Source of the DNA: Anaerolineae bacterium
Lineage (GTDB): Bacteria; Chloroflexota; Anaerolineae; Aggregatilineales; Phototrophicaceae
Assembly (NCBI GenBank): GCA_022824465.1
Contig: JAJDZV010000014.1
Span: forward strand, 1-64,000
Length of the DNA stretch: 64,000 nucleotides
Reading direction: 5' to 3'
Translations under genes and position numbers: made by a program
The notes under the pieces: model-generated
What the model saw: the letters and a program-made list of their open reading frames with translations, nothing else
Databases searched by the model: none
Told to the model about the DNA's origin: nothing
Shown here: positions 1 to 8,933 of the stretch, one piece after another
Position numbering within the stretch: position 1 is the stretch's first letter
How the letters are laid out: each line of letters opens with the position of its first letter

Positions 1-932
1 GACAGATTCAGGAGTCTTTGCGGCAACAGGATTCAAACGATTTTTGGTGGCTGAACAATGGTGTGACGATGTTGGTGAAATCGCTCGTGCCAAGTGGACA
101 CAGCTTGCGGCTGGAAAACCCCGAAATCGTGAATGGATTGCAAACAACACGCGCGATATGGCAGCACTTTCGCGAACAGCCGGCGGGAACGAGCGATGAC
201 AGGCGGTTGCTGACACGCATAATCGTTATCGGCGACGGCAGCGAGAATCGAGAAACTATCATCCGCGCTACGAACAGTCAGACGGCTGTTCCTACTTACG
301 CTCTGCGTTCCTTGGACAGAGTCCATCGCAACATTCAGGAGTATTTTCTTGCTCAACAAGAGCATCTACTCTTCTACGACCGTAGGAAGAATTATTACAA
401 GAACCTAGGAAAGCCAGCCAAAAGCATCATAGACCTGCGAACACTTGCGCAAGCCATTATTGCGACCGGGCTTGGCAAACCCGACGATGCTAGAGGCCGG
501 CCTTCCGACTATTTGGGCGCAAGCGACGATGAGAAGTACCGCGCAGTTTTTGATGACGACACCGACCCCAAATTTTACTTTTTCTGCGCTCGATTCTATA
601 AACTCATTGAGAATCTGTTGAAGCATGAAGCAATTGATGATGAGTTCGACTCAGCACAGAGGCGCTCCGTCCGCTTCCACATAATGACTCATGTCATCTC
701 GCGTCACTTGGCACTTGCGCCTTCGCAACTATCGAAGTCCATTAACACAATCGCTATCCTGAACGTCGACGATATTGCCGAAGATCTCGTTATAAAAAGT
801 ATCAATCGTGTGCTTCGTTTGCTCGATAACTTTCATAGGCGGCAAGAATCAAGCCGAATCAAATGGGGCGAATTTGAAGCCGTCTTCCTTAAGGACCTAG
901 ACAGCCTACTCGAACATCAGAAATCCCCATGA
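1..932 (+). CDS. AIPR-family abortive-infection protein, C-terminal part
   Basis: The reading frame is open from base 3, so the gene begins before the window and the TTG at 18 is not a convincing start. The visible part carries FWWLNNGVTML, NPEIVNGLQTT and ATNSQTAV, the pattern of the AIPR domain (abortive infection phage resistance, PF10592), followed by a charged, helical C-terminal half. AIPR proteins are known as phage-defence genes, often close to restriction systems; the activity of this one is unknown. The DNA is richer in A+T than the next gene, which suggests acquisition. Its TGA overlaps the ATG of the downstream permease by four bases (ATGA), an odd arrangement for a defence gene and a transport gene. 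Family call is fairly sure; role is inferred. Confidence 0.82.
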   Translation, partial: QIQESLRQQDSNDFWWLNNGVTMLVKSLVPSGHSLRLENPEIVNGLQTTRAIWQHFREQPAGTSDDRRLLTRIIVIGDGSENRETIIRATNSQTAVPTYALRSLDRVHRNIQEYFLAQQEHLLFYDRRKNYYKNLGKPAKSIIDLRTLAQAIIATGLGKPDDARGRPSDYLGASDDEKYRAVFDDDTDPKFYFFCARFYKLIENLLKHEAIDDEFDSAQRRSVRFHIMTHVISRHLALAPSQLSKSINTIAILNVDDIAEDLVIKSINRVLRLLDNFHRRQESSRIKWGEFEAVFLKDLDSLLEHQKSP

Positions 933-2029
933 AATCCCCCCGCGCCATCGCCATTCGGCTGACCTTCCTCATCCTCCCCATCGCCATCTCTCTGGCGGTG
1001 GCGGCCGCCCTTGTCATCGCTGTGGGACGCGACCCGCTCGAAGTGGTCGACGCCCTGTGGAAAGGCGCTTTCAAAGACAGTCGCAAGATCGGCGGCGTCT
1101 TCAACTTCTGGATTCCGCTGACCCTCGTCAGCATCGGCCTGGTCGTGACTTTCCGCGCCGGCTTGTGGAATATCGGCGTCGAAGGGCAGATGATGATGGG
1201 CGCGCTCTTCGCCAGTTGGGGCGCGCAATACCTGCTGCTGCCCGAAAGTCTATCGCCCCTGCTCAACGTGATACTGATTGCGCTGGCGGCTCTGGGCGGC
1301 ATGTTCTGGGCATTTGTCGTCGGCGCGCTGAAAATCCGCCTGGGCGTCAATGAGATCTTCGGTGGCGTGGCGCTGAACGCCCTGGTCAACGTCATCTCCA
1401 TCTACTTGATTTCCGGCCCCTGGCAGCCGCGCATCGGCGGCTCGGCGCAAGGCACCGAACCCTTTCCCACGCCCGCCCTGCTGCCCGAGTTCGCGCCGAC
1501 ATTCCCGGTCAACCTCTTTATGATCGCGCTGGTAATCGCTGCCTTTATCATCGTCCTGGTCCTGCTTAACGCCACCCGCTGGGGACTGAATCTCAAGGCG
1601 GTCGGGGCGAACATGCGCTCGGCATTGCTGCTGGGCGTGGCCACCGAGCGCACCTCCATGAGCGCCTTCCTGGTCTGCGGCGCGCTGGCGGGCATCGCCG
1701 GCAGCTACCGCGTCCTCTTCACCTTCGATAACTTGCGTCCGCTGGCATCGGGCGGGATCGGCTTCCTGGGCTTGCTGGTCGTGCTGCTGCTGAGCATTCG
1801 CCTACTCTGGGTGCCGCTGATCGCCTTTGCCTTCGCCGCCATCCTCACCGGCAGCACGCGGCTGCAGATATCGCTGCAACTAGACTCTTCGCTGGCCGGC
1901 GTGCTTCAAGGCATGCTAGTCCTCTTCGTGATCCTCTTCCACGGCGTGCAAGAGGTCTTCTTTCCGGGTACGCTGGCTGATGACGAGGGCAACGAACCTA
2001 CTACAAATCTGGAGGCAGAATCAGAATAA
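929..2029 (+). CDS. ABC transporter permease, nucleoside/simple-sugar type
   Basis: A 366-residue integral membrane protein with about nine hydrophobic segments. NIGVEGQMMMGA at residues 81-92 is the signature of permeases that work with BmpA-like lipoproteins (BPD_transp_2 family, e.g. YufP/NupP) to import nucleosides or related compounds. The second permease lies at 2553 on the same strand. The ATP-binding and binding-protein genes usually found just upstream are absent; an AIPR gene sits there instead. The ATG at 929 overlaps the AIPR stop. The substrate cannot be read from the sequence. Translation may be coupled to the upstream gene because of the four-base overlap. Confidence 0.9.
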   Translation: MKSPRAIAIRLTFLILPIAISLAVAAALVIAVGRDPLEVVDALWKGAFKDSRKIGGVFNFWIPLTLVSIGLVVTFRAGLWNIGVEGQMMMGALFASWGAQYLLLPESLSPLLNVILIALAALGGMFWAFVVGALKIRLGVNEIFGGVALNALVNVISIYLISGPWQPRIGGSAQGTEPFPTPALLPEFAPTFPVNLFMIALVIAAFIIVLVLLNATRWGLNLKAVGANMRSALLLGVATERTSMSAFLVCGALAGIAGSYRVLFTFDNLRPLASGGIGFLGLLVVLLLSIRLLWVPLIAFAFAAILTGSTRLQISLQLDSSLAGVLQGMLVLFVILFHGVQEVFFPGTLADDEGNEPTTNLEAESE

Positions 2030-2092
2030 ACGTCCAAGCTCGTCTAAATTGGAGGCTGTACCGCAAGTTACGCATCTGATACGGGAGCAGAA

Positions 2093-2482
2093 ATGAAGAA
2101 ATCACATCTTAAGTCAATAACTTTCCTCGTATTCCTCTCGTCAGTAATGCTCGCCTGTAGAATTGGTGGCGTTGAATTGCAGTATGACCAAGAGTCCGAA
2201 TCATGGATTGAACCCATTACTGGTTTGGACTTCACGCACCTTGCTGGTGGCCCAGGAAATCTAGCTCCTAGTGTTAGCGACAACATTGAGGCGATTGCCA
2301 ACGCAGGAGAAATATGTGTAATTCATGCTGAGACCTCTCTTTGCAAAGCCGTATTGAGCAGAGACATGTCGGCAATCGAAAGCCTACCTATTGAGCTCCA
2401 AGTTGCCGATCTTATTTATCTTTCCGAAGCCCTGTCTGAAGCTTTCGCCGGGATGAATGCAAGTGCCGCAGAACAACCTTAA
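2093..2482 (+). CDS. Small putative lipoprotein of unknown function
   Basis: A 129-residue protein with a basic N-terminus (MKKSHLKS), a hydrophobic stretch and a Cys near residue 22 in VMLACRIGG, which resembles a lipoprotein signal though the lipobox is imperfect. The rest is acidic and matches nothing I recognise. GGGAGC lies just before the ATG. The gene separates two permeases that are normally adjacent, and its DNA is richer in A+T than both, so it looks like a later insertion into the operon. It is not a substrate-binding protein: it is far too short. Confidence 0.6.
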   Translation: MKKSHLKSITFLVFLSSVMLACRIGGVELQYDQESESWIEPITGLDFTHLAGGPGNLAPSVSDNIEAIANAGEICVIHAETSLCKAVLSRDMSAIESLPIELQVADLIYLSEALSEAFAGMNASAAEQP

Positions 2483-2552
2483 TGGTAATTCAACAACGCG
2501 TTGAATCTGTCCTCCTCAACATCTCGGCATTAGGGGGCCAGGGGATGGGAGC

Positions 2553-3575
2553 ATGAACGAAGAATTCCTCAACACCCTCGGCAGCATCATCGGCGCCGCC
2601 ACGCCGCTGGTCATCGCCAGCCTTGGCGAGACTATCACCGAGCGGGCCGGCGTCGTCAATCTCTCCCTCGATGGCAGCTTGGCGCTGGCTGCCGTGACCG
2701 GTTTCGCCGCTGCCTGGACGGCGCAGGAAATGGGTGTGCTTGATGTGCCCATGCAACTGGCGGTTGGCATCGCGGCCGCCATGATCATCGGCGCGCTAAT
2801 CGCCCTGCTGGTCGCCTTTTCCAGCATCAAACTCCGGCGCGACCAAGTCGCCGTCGGCTTCGTCTTGACCCTGCTCGCGGCCGAACTGGCGCGCTTCCTC
2901 GGCGCCGATTACACCCGCATCCCGGGTCCGCAAATCACGCGCTTCAACATTCCGCTGTTCGAAGACTTGCCAATTCTGGGTCCCGTTTTCTTCCAGCAAA
3001 ACGCGCTCGTCTATTTCAGTTTTTTCTTGATGTTCGCCATCTGGTTTTGGCTCTTCCGCACAAACGGGGGCTTGGCATTGCGCGCCATCGGCGAGCGACC
3101 GGAAGCCGCGTATGCCCGCGGCGCCCCGGTGCAGCGTCTCCGCTACTGGTATACCTTCCTGGGCGGCGCTCTGGTTGGCTTGGCCGGGGCGGCTTACTCG
3201 CTCAATGTCAAACCCGGCTGGTCCAGCCCGCCCGCCATGCAAGGCGATGGCTGGATCGCGCTGGCAATCGTGATATTCGGCGGCTGGCATCCCTTCCGCG
3301 CGGTTCTGGGCGCTTACCTCTTTGCGGCGTTGCGCGCCGTCTCCAGCAACATCCAGACCAACGGCTTGTTCATCTTCGGCCAGGAGATTAACTTCCCCTT
3401 CGTTCTGCTTAATACGCTGCCCTGGCTGCTCATGATCGTCACCCTGCTCATCGTCAGCGGCGGACTCACCGAGCGATTGCTGCAATATATGCCTCGCGGG
3501 GTCCAACACCGCTTGCGCGCCTTCCTGCGCTCCGACCCGCCGAAAGCCCTCGGAACGCGCTTTGAAGCCGAGTAA
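2553..3575 (+). CDS. ABC transporter permease, second subunit
   Basis: A 340-residue membrane protein with about eight to nine hydrophobic segments. ERAGVVNLSLDGSLALAA near residues 30-47 is the counterpart of the EGQ motif in the second permease (YufQ/NupQ type) of BmpA-dependent nucleoside or simple-sugar importers. It pairs with the permease at 929. A purine-rich GGGGATGGGAG precedes the ATG. Two permeases without ATPase or binding protein inside the window implies that those genes lie upstream, beyond the AIPR gene, or elsewhere. Confidence 0.9.
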   Translation: MNEEFLNTLGSIIGAATPLVIASLGETITERAGVVNLSLDGSLALAAVTGFAAAWTAQEMGVLDVPMQLAVGIAAAMIIGALIALLVAFSSIKLRRDQVAVGFVLTLLAAELARFLGADYTRIPGPQITRFNIPLFEDLPILGPVFFQQNALVYFSFFLMFAIWFWLFRTNGGLALRAIGERPEAAYARGAPVQRLRYWYTFLGGALVGLAGAAYSLNVKPGWSSPPAMQGDGWIALAIVIFGGWHPFRAVLGAYLFAALRAVSSNIQTNGLFIFGQEINFPFVLLNTLPWLLMIVTLLIVSGGLTERLLQYMPRGVQHRLRAFLRSDPPKALGTRFEAE

Positions 3576-3597
3576 GCCCTTTCGCGCGCCAAGAATC

Positions 3598-3620
3598 TAT
3601 AGGGGCGACTTATCAGACGC
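3598..3620. repeat. TAGGGGCGA-type interspersed repeat, degenerate copy
   Basis: TATAGGGGCGACTTATCAG resembles the copy at 29880 (GTAGGGGCGATCTATCAGGT) and the copies at 36094, 40674, 45171 and 45261. Better copies pair GGGGCGA with TCGCCC. Intergenic, between a permease and a Nudix gene. Confidence 0.5.
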
Positions 3621-3649
3621 TGTTGGAAATCCTGTTTCACCACCACCCC

Positions 3650-3742
3650 AAGACCCGCCCCCATTTGAACGGAGGCGCTTTCACGGCTCGTTTTGGCGTA
3701 AGCAAGCTCCCTTTCCCTCTTGATGGGGGCCGGGGGTGTTTT
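3650..3742. repeat. C/G-rich palindromic repeat, degenerate copy
   Basis: CCCTCTTGATGGGGG followed by CCGGGGGTG matches the core of the copies at 30523 and 37618. The left half is interrupted by unrelated bases, so this copy is decayed. It lies just before the likely Nudix start. Confidence 0.55.
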
Positions 3743-3793
3743 TCAACGGACTCTATCAAGTCGACCGCAAATAGCCACCAGCGGAACTGCGAT

Positions 3794-4261
3794 ATGGGCA
3801 AAAAGGCTAAAAGGAAAAAGGCGCGGATTCGCCCGCTGGCAATCTGCGTATTTCGGCGGGATGACAAGATCTTCGTCGCCCGCGGCTATGACTCGCATAA
3901 AGGCGAAACATTCTATCGGCCCATCGGCGGCAAAATCGAATTCGGCGAGCGCAGCAGCGAAACCGTCATCCGCGAAGTCCGCGAAGAGATCGGCGTCGAA
4001 GTCACGGACCTCGCCTATCTCGGCGCGCTGGAGAACATCTTTAGCTTCGAGGAGCAACCCGGTCACGAGATCCTGTTTATCTACGACGGCGAGTTTCGCG
4101 ACCCGGCGATGAATCGAGATGATCTCGAGATCATCGGGCGCGATGACGGCGAAATCCTCTACGAAGGCAGTTGGAAGCCGCTCGATTTCTTTCGTGGCGA
4201 TGAGGCGCCGCCGCTCTATCCAAGGGGCTTGCTCGAGCTGCTCGACGCCGCATCGGCTTGA
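3794..4261 (+). CDS. Nudix hydrolase
   Basis: A 155-residue protein starting at the ATG at 3794. The frame is open further upstream, but that stretch is repeat DNA and gives no family sequence. A complete Nudix box (G-x5-E-x7-REVREEIGV) lies at residues 46-68; its Glu residues bind the divalent metal that helps cleave nucleoside-diphosphate-linked substrates. The N-terminus is very basic (GKKAKRKKARIR), which is unusual and might help bind RNA or nucleotides (inference). It stands alone between a transport gene and a membrane protein with its own promoter. The exact substrate cannot be told. Confidence 0.88.
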   Translation: MGKKAKRKKARIRPLAICVFRRDDKIFVARGYDSHKGETFYRPIGGKIEFGERSSETVIREVREEIGVEVTDLAYLGALENIFSFEEQPGHEILFIYDGEFRDPAMNRDDLEIIGRDDGEILYEGSWKPLDFFRGDEAPPLYPRGLLELLDAASA

Positions 4262-4310
4262 GCGCGCCGGGGCCGCTTTTCCCTCGCTGTAGCCCTGCGC
4301 GCCGGCGAAT

Positions 4311-4339
4311 TTACAGTTGGAAGCGAAGACTGGTATAAT
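4311..4339 (+). promoter_or_regulatory. Sigma70-like promoter for the PAP2-like gene
   Basis: TTACAG at 4311-4316 and a perfect TATAAT at 4334-4339 are separated by 17 bases, with the ATG 32 bases downstream. Confidence 0.55.
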
Positions 4340-4371
4340 GGCGCTTTGAGGTTGCAATAGGGACGACGCCG

Positions 4372-5013
4372 ATGGATATCCGCCTGCCCCTGCCCGCAGC
4401 GCTCCGTCACCGCCTGCAAACCGACGAAGCCCTGTGGGCGCATGCCGTCTCGCTGATCTTGAGCCCGCCGCTTGTCTGGGCTATCTGGGTGGTCAGCTTC
4501 ACACTGACCAGCACGAATCGACGCGACAGCGACTGGCTAAGCGCCTCGCTCTTCGTCCTGTCGATCTGCGTCGCGCCGATGCTATTCGTCGCCTACAACG
4601 TGCGCAACGGCAAAATCAGCGACATGCACATGCGCCTCAGCCGCGAGCGTTATATACCCTATTCCATTGCCATTGCAGCCGGTGTCGCGTCAGCCATAAT
4701 CATGGCCAACTATGGCGCTGACCCAACCCTGCTCATCGTCACCCTGGCGAGCATCGTCGAGCTCGTCGTCATCCTGGCCGGCACATTTTTTATCCATATA
4801 AGCCTGCACGCCATGGGCATGGCCAGCATCATATCCGCCACAGCTGTGATCTTCGGCGTCGGGCAAAGCCTGCTATTCTTGCCGCTGCTGCTTCTGGTGG
4901 CTTTGGCGCGGCTCGTGCTCAAACGCCACACCGCGTCGCAGATTGTTGTCGGCGCCCTTATCGGCCTGCTCGCGCCCTTGGCAGTGGTGGCATTCCTGGG
5001 TCAGGTGGTGTGA
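4372..5013 (+). CDS. PAP2-like membrane protein, divergent
   Basis: A 213-residue protein with about six membrane segments. Three spaced sites resemble a degenerate PAP2 phosphatase pattern: KISDMHMRLSRERY near residue 80, ISLHAMGMAS near 144 in place of PSGH, and ARLVLKRHTASQIVVGA near 183 in place of SRxxxxxHxxxD. The last site keeps the Arg and His but has Gln where the usual Asp would be. The protein could therefore be a lipid phosphatase with altered chemistry or a non-catalytic relative. It has a good promoter of its own and converges on the WD40 gene, with only a few bases between the stops. Confidence 0.6.
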   Translation: MDIRLPLPAALRHRLQTDEALWAHAVSLILSPPLVWAIWVVSFTLTSTNRRDSDWLSASLFVLSICVAPMLFVAYNVRNGKISDMHMRLSRERYIPYSIAIAAGVASAIIMANYGADPTLLIVTLASIVELVVILAGTFFIHISLHAMGMASIISATAVIFGVGQSLLFLPLLLLVALARLVLKRHTASQIVVGALIGLLAPLAVVAFLGQVV

Positions 5014-5019
5014 GGCCGC

Positions 5020-6108
5020 TCAAAGGTCCCATACCCGCGCCGTCCCATCCCAGGACCAGGATAGGATCTGTGTCGCATCGCTATTCCAAATCGCGCCTCT
5101 GACCAGGTTCCGGTGGCGGAAGCGCACCCAGTCGCTCTCGCTCTCCCACAAATAGACGTAGATATGCGACCACGACAGAACACGTTCCTCTGCCAAATCC
5201 CAGCGCGCGCCGATCACCCAGTCTTCATGGCGATACACATGCCGCGAGCGTCCGTCATCAGCCGACCAAATATGGACCGTATCGTCGCCCGCCCACGACA
5301 TCACCAGAGATTCATCCGCCGACCAAATCGCCTGCTGCACGAAGCTGTTGTGTCGCACGCCGCTAATTCGGCCGCGACCAATACTCGCGCCGTCCGATTC
5401 ATACAGATTGACCAAACCATCCGTGAACCAGGCGAGTACGCGCGTATCATCCGCATTCCACAACAACCCAAGCAGCATGTCCCGATGCGGCGGCCGCGCT
5501 TCAAACGCTTCGCCCGATGCTAGCTGAAAGCTATATACCGTTCCGTCTTCAGACCAAGCGCGCGCACGCGTCTCATCAGCGCTAAGGGCCGCGCCGCTGA
5601 TTTTGGCGCTCGCATCGAATTCAACGATTCGACCGCCGTCTCCGAGCGACAATATCGCCCCGCCGGCTACATCGGTGAATACCAGCGCCTGCGTCGCCTC
5701 ATCATTTAGCTCAAGCGCGACCGGCGTGCCGTCCAATTGCCAGCGTTGCGCTTCCGCGCCGTCCGCCCGCTCGCTCAGCAAGATCAAGCCGCTCTCATCG
5801 GCCGAGAGAATCGCCGCGCCGTCCTTCACCCAAAGCGCATGCGTCACTGGGCTGCCGTCGTGGTCTATCGTCAGCGTCGTCTCGCCATTATTCGCAGACC
5901 ACACCCGCACGAATCCCCGTTCGCTCGCCGTGAGAATCTCAGTCTCCGCGCTGTTCCAGGCGGCCGTCACCACACCGGAATCGTGCTCCAAAACGAAAGC
6001 CGCTTCCGGCGCTTGCGCAGCGACTTGCGCCAGCAAAAGCAACGCGACCATTGTCAACGTCAGTAGACGAATCATGCTATTCACTCGCATAACCATGTCA
6101 GCACTCAA
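5020..6108 (-). CDS. Secreted WD40-type beta-propeller protein
   Basis: A 362-residue protein with an N-terminal hydrophobic segment ending in VAAQA, likely a signal peptide, so it should act outside the membrane. The rest is made of repeats of roughly 40 residues with AAWNSAETEILTAS, VRVWS, HIWSADD and ARVWDL, the WD40 pattern that folds into a propeller and serves as a binding surface. No enzyme motif is visible. Several in-frame ATGs lie near the start and none has a strong ribosome-binding site, so the true start may be at 6090 or 6075. Bacterial homologues are often annotated only as WD40 repeat proteins, and the partner is unknown. Confidence 0.8.
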   Translation of the reverse strand: MSADMVMRVNSMIRLLTLTMVALLLLAQVAAQAPEAAFVLEHDSGVVTAAWNSAETEILTASERGFVRVWSANNGETTLTIDHDGSPVTHALWVKDGAAILSADESGLILLSERADGAEAQRWQLDGTPVALELNDEATQALVFTDVAGGAILSLGDGGRIVEFDASAKISGAALSADETRARAWSEDGTVYSFQLASGEAFEARPPHRDMLLGLLWNADDTRVLAWFTDGLVNLYESDGASIGRGRISGVRHNSFVQQAIWSADESLVMSWAGDDTVHIWSADDGRSRHVYRHEDWVIGARWDLAEERVLSWSHIYVYLWESESDWVRFRHRNLVRGAIWNSDATQILSWSWDGTARVWDL

Positions 6109-6253
6109 GCGTTAAGATTAGCACAGAATTCTTAAATTCTAATGACGACCTCGACGCGCGACGACGCTGCACCCCACAGCGCGCGTCCGCTTGCGGCGCC
6201 CATGCCAAAAGTGTATGATGAAAATGGCACGGGTTATTCATGAGACGTCCAAT

Positions 6254-7597
6254 ATGACCAGACCCAACTTCCTCTTTATGATCGCCGACGATCATCGCCA
6301 TTCCGCGCTCGGAGCGCTGGGCGCCGAAGCGGTAAGCACGCCGACCTTCGACCGGATGATTTCGCAAGGGACCTGCTTCACGCAAGCGCATATCATGGGC
6401 TCGACCTCCGCCGCCGTCTGCATGCCCAGCCGCGGCATGTTGATGTCTGGGCGCAACCTCTTCGACACGCCCGATCCCCTGCCGGAAGAGGTCCCCCTGT
6501 TGCCCGAACTGCTGCGCGACAGCGGATACACCACCTTCGGCACAGGCAAATGGCACAATCGCCGAGGCAGCTATGCCCGCTGCTTCAACGAGAGCGGCCG
6601 CGTCTTCTTCGGCGGCATGAACGATCAATTCGCCATGCCCGTCAACGACTTTGACCCCGCCGGCAAGTACCCGCCAGAAGAAACATATATCGCCGACGGC
6701 TACGCTACGACCGTTTTCTGCGACGACGCGATCGACTTCCTCAATTCGCGCGAACCTGATGGCGAGCCCTTCTTCGCCTACATCGCCTTCACCTCGCCGC
6801 ACGATCCGCGCACCCCGCCAGCGCCCTACGACAATATGTACGACCCGGCCGCGATCGAGCTGCCGCCCAACTTCCTGCCCGAGCACCCCTTTGATATCGG
6901 CGTGCGCGACATCCGCGACGAAGTCCTCGCCGGCTATCCGCGAACCGAAGACGAGATCAGGCGTCATATCGCCGACTACTATGGCATGATTTCGCACATG
7001 GATATGGATATCGGCCGCGTCCTTGATACGCTGGAGGCGCGCGGCTTGAGCGATAACACCATCGTCATCTACACATCGGATCATGGTCTGGGCGTCGGCC
7101 AGCACGGCTTGATGGGCAAGCAAAACCTCTACGACCACAGTATGCGCGTCCCGCTCATCATGCGCGGTCCGGGCATCCCCGCCGGGATGCGCAGCAGCGC
7201 CATGCTCTACCTGCACGATCTCTATCCCACCTTGCTAAACTGCGCCGGGGTCGATGTTCCCGCGACCAGCGCCGGGCACAGCCTCGCCAATGTTCTCAAC
7301 CAATTGACGACCAAACACCGCAAGCTGATATTCTCCGCTTATCAAGGCGTCTTCGGTCATCCCGAGCGCCGCCCTTACCAGCGCAGCGTCAAAGACGGGC
7401 GCTACAAACTGATTCAGACTGTGGTCGATGCCGTCGAAACCTGGCAGTTGTTTGACCTGGCGGAGGACCCTTGGGAACAATGGGACCTCATTAATCAGCC
7501 GGGCAACAACAGGCTGATAAACCAACTGAAAGCCTGCCTGCGCAAACGGCAGGCGCGCTCCAACGATCCGCTCGTGACTGAGGCAGAGACTCGCTAG
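6254..7597 (+). CDS. Sulfatase family hydrolase
   Basis: A 447-residue type I sulfatase starting at the ATG at 6254 (MTRPNFLFMIADDHR). The catalytic consensus C-x-P-x-R is present as CMPSR at residues 56-60; its Cys is normally converted to formylglycine by a maturase, which is not in this window. The N-terminal IADD and SDHGLGVGQHG are metal-binding sites of the family. No signal peptide is seen, so it may be cytoplasmic. Substrates of this family are sulfate (or phosphonate) esters of sugars or other compounds; this one cannot be specified. An amidohydrolase gene follows 39 bases later and may share its transcript. Confidence 0.9.
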   Translation: MTRPNFLFMIADDHRHSALGALGAEAVSTPTFDRMISQGTCFTQAHIMGSTSAAVCMPSRGMLMSGRNLFDTPDPLPEEVPLLPELLRDSGYTTFGTGKWHNRRGSYARCFNESGRVFFGGMNDQFAMPVNDFDPAGKYPPEETYIADGYATTVFCDDAIDFLNSREPDGEPFFAYIAFTSPHDPRTPPAPYDNMYDPAAIELPPNFLPEHPFDIGVRDIRDEVLAGYPRTEDEIRRHIADYYGMISHMDMDIGRVLDTLEARGLSDNTIVIYTSDHGLGVGQHGLMGKQNLYDHSMRVPLIMRGPGIPAGMRSSAMLYLHDLYPTLLNCAGVDVPATSAGHSLANVLNQLTTKHRKLIFSAYQGVFGHPERRPYQRSVKDGRYKLIQTVVDAVETWQLFDLAEDPWEQWDLINQPGNNRLINQLKACLRKRQARSNDPLVTEAETR

Positions 7598-7636
7598 TCA
7601 GTCGACTGACCCGCTGCATATTCTCGGAGGAAAGAC

Positions 7637-8884
7637 ATGACAAGGGACATTCGCGTGAATGGCGCGCGTCTTTGGGACAGCATCATGGCAATGGCGGAAA
7701 TCGGCGCAACAGCCAATGGCGGCAGCCACCGCCTCACGCTGAGCGACGAAGACAAAAGCGCCCGCGACCGCTTTGCCGGTTGGTGCGCCGAGGCCGGGCT
7801 CGCCCTGACCGTCGACCAAATGGGCGATATGTTCGCGCTTCGTGCCGGCGCCGACGCCAACCGCGCCCCAATAGGCATCGGCAGCCACCTCGATACGCAA
7901 CCCTACGGCGGCAAGTTCGACGGCGTCTTCGGCGTGCTAGCCGGTCTCGAGGTAATCCGTACGCTGAACGACCACCGCATCAATACCATAGCACCGCTGG
8001 AAGTAGTCAACTGGACCAACGAAGAGGGCGCCCGCTTCGCGCCGGCGATGCTGGCTTCGGGCGTGTATGGCGGCGCCTTTGAGCTCGATTGGGCGCACTC
8101 GCGACGCGCGGTCGACAGCGGCGCGACCGTGCTCGACGAACTCAAGCGCATCGGCTATCACGGCGATGCGCCCGTCCACGAGCATGAATTCTCCGCCTTT
8201 TTCGAATGCCACATCGAGCAAGGTCCCATCCTCGATGCCGGCGGCGTCTCGGTCGGCGTGGTGGATACGGCGCAGGGCTTCCGCTGGTATGATGTGTCGC
8301 TGGAAGGCTTCGCCCAGCATACCGGCTCGACGCCGATGGTCGGGAGGCGCAACGCCCTGCTCGGCATGGCAAGGGTCGTACAGGCCGTCGACGACATCGC
8401 GCAGGAACACGCCCCCCTGGCCCGCGGAACGGTCGGCAGCCAGGTCGAAGTCGGTCCCGGGTCGCGCAATGTCATACCCGGCAAGGTAAATTTCACCGTC
8501 GACCTGCGCCACCCGTCGGCGGAAACGCTCTCAGCTATGGACGCCGCGCTGCGCCAAGCCTGCGCCGAAGCCGCCGCTGATATCCGCTTGGAGCATTCGC
8601 TTGAGCAAATCTCCTACACCGCCCCTGTCGCTTTCGATGGGCGCTGCGTCGCCGCAGTGAAAAGCGCCTGCGAGCGGCTCGGCGTCTCGCATGAAACCAT
8701 CACCTCCGGCGCCGGGCACGATGCCTGCTATGTCGCGCGGCGCGTGCCGACTGCGATGCTCTTCGCGCCTTGCAAGGATGGCATCAGCCATCACGAATCG
8801 GAAAGCGCCGAACCAGAAGACCTTGAAGCCGTCTGCAACGCGCTGCTGCATGCCGTGCTTGATATCGCCGGCGTCGTGAACTGA
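7637..8884 (+). CDS. Zn-dependent amidohydrolase, N-carbamoyl-amino-acid hydrolase/allantoate type
   Basis: A 415-residue M20-family enzyme. GIGSHLDTQPYGGKFDG (His84, Asp95) and TNEEGARF (Glu129-Glu130) are the metal-binding and catalytic residues of the HyuC/AllC/AmaB group, which cleaves N-carbamoyl amino acids, ureidoglycine or allantoate. HIEQGPILD and SGAGHDACY, also typical of the group, are present. GGAGGAAAG precedes the ATG. The likely role is cytoplasmic nitrogen salvage from ureides or hydantoins, but no hydantoinase or purine gene is adjacent, so the substrate stays open. Confidence 0.88.
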   Translation: MTRDIRVNGARLWDSIMAMAEIGATANGGSHRLTLSDEDKSARDRFAGWCAEAGLALTVDQMGDMFALRAGADANRAPIGIGSHLDTQPYGGKFDGVFGVLAGLEVIRTLNDHRINTIAPLEVVNWTNEEGARFAPAMLASGVYGGAFELDWAHSRRAVDSGATVLDELKRIGYHGDAPVHEHEFSAFFECHIEQGPILDAGGVSVGVVDTAQGFRWYDVSLEGFAQHTGSTPMVGRRNALLGMARVVQAVDDIAQEHAPLARGTVGSQVEVGPGSRNVIPGKVNFTVDLRHPSAETLSAMDAALRQACAEAAADIRLEHSLEQISYTAPVAFDGRCVAAVKSACERLGVSHETITSGAGHDACYVARRVPTAMLFAPCKDGISHHESESAEPEDLEAVCNALLHAVLDIAGVVN

Positions 8885-8933
8885 AATCCGCCCTCATCTC
8901 TCCAGGGACCGCCGAAATCTCAGTAAGGTCCTG

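Noticed and set aside
2796..3509. Minus-strand open frame opposite the second permease
   Set aside because: Antisense to a clear ABC permease; composition not protein-like.
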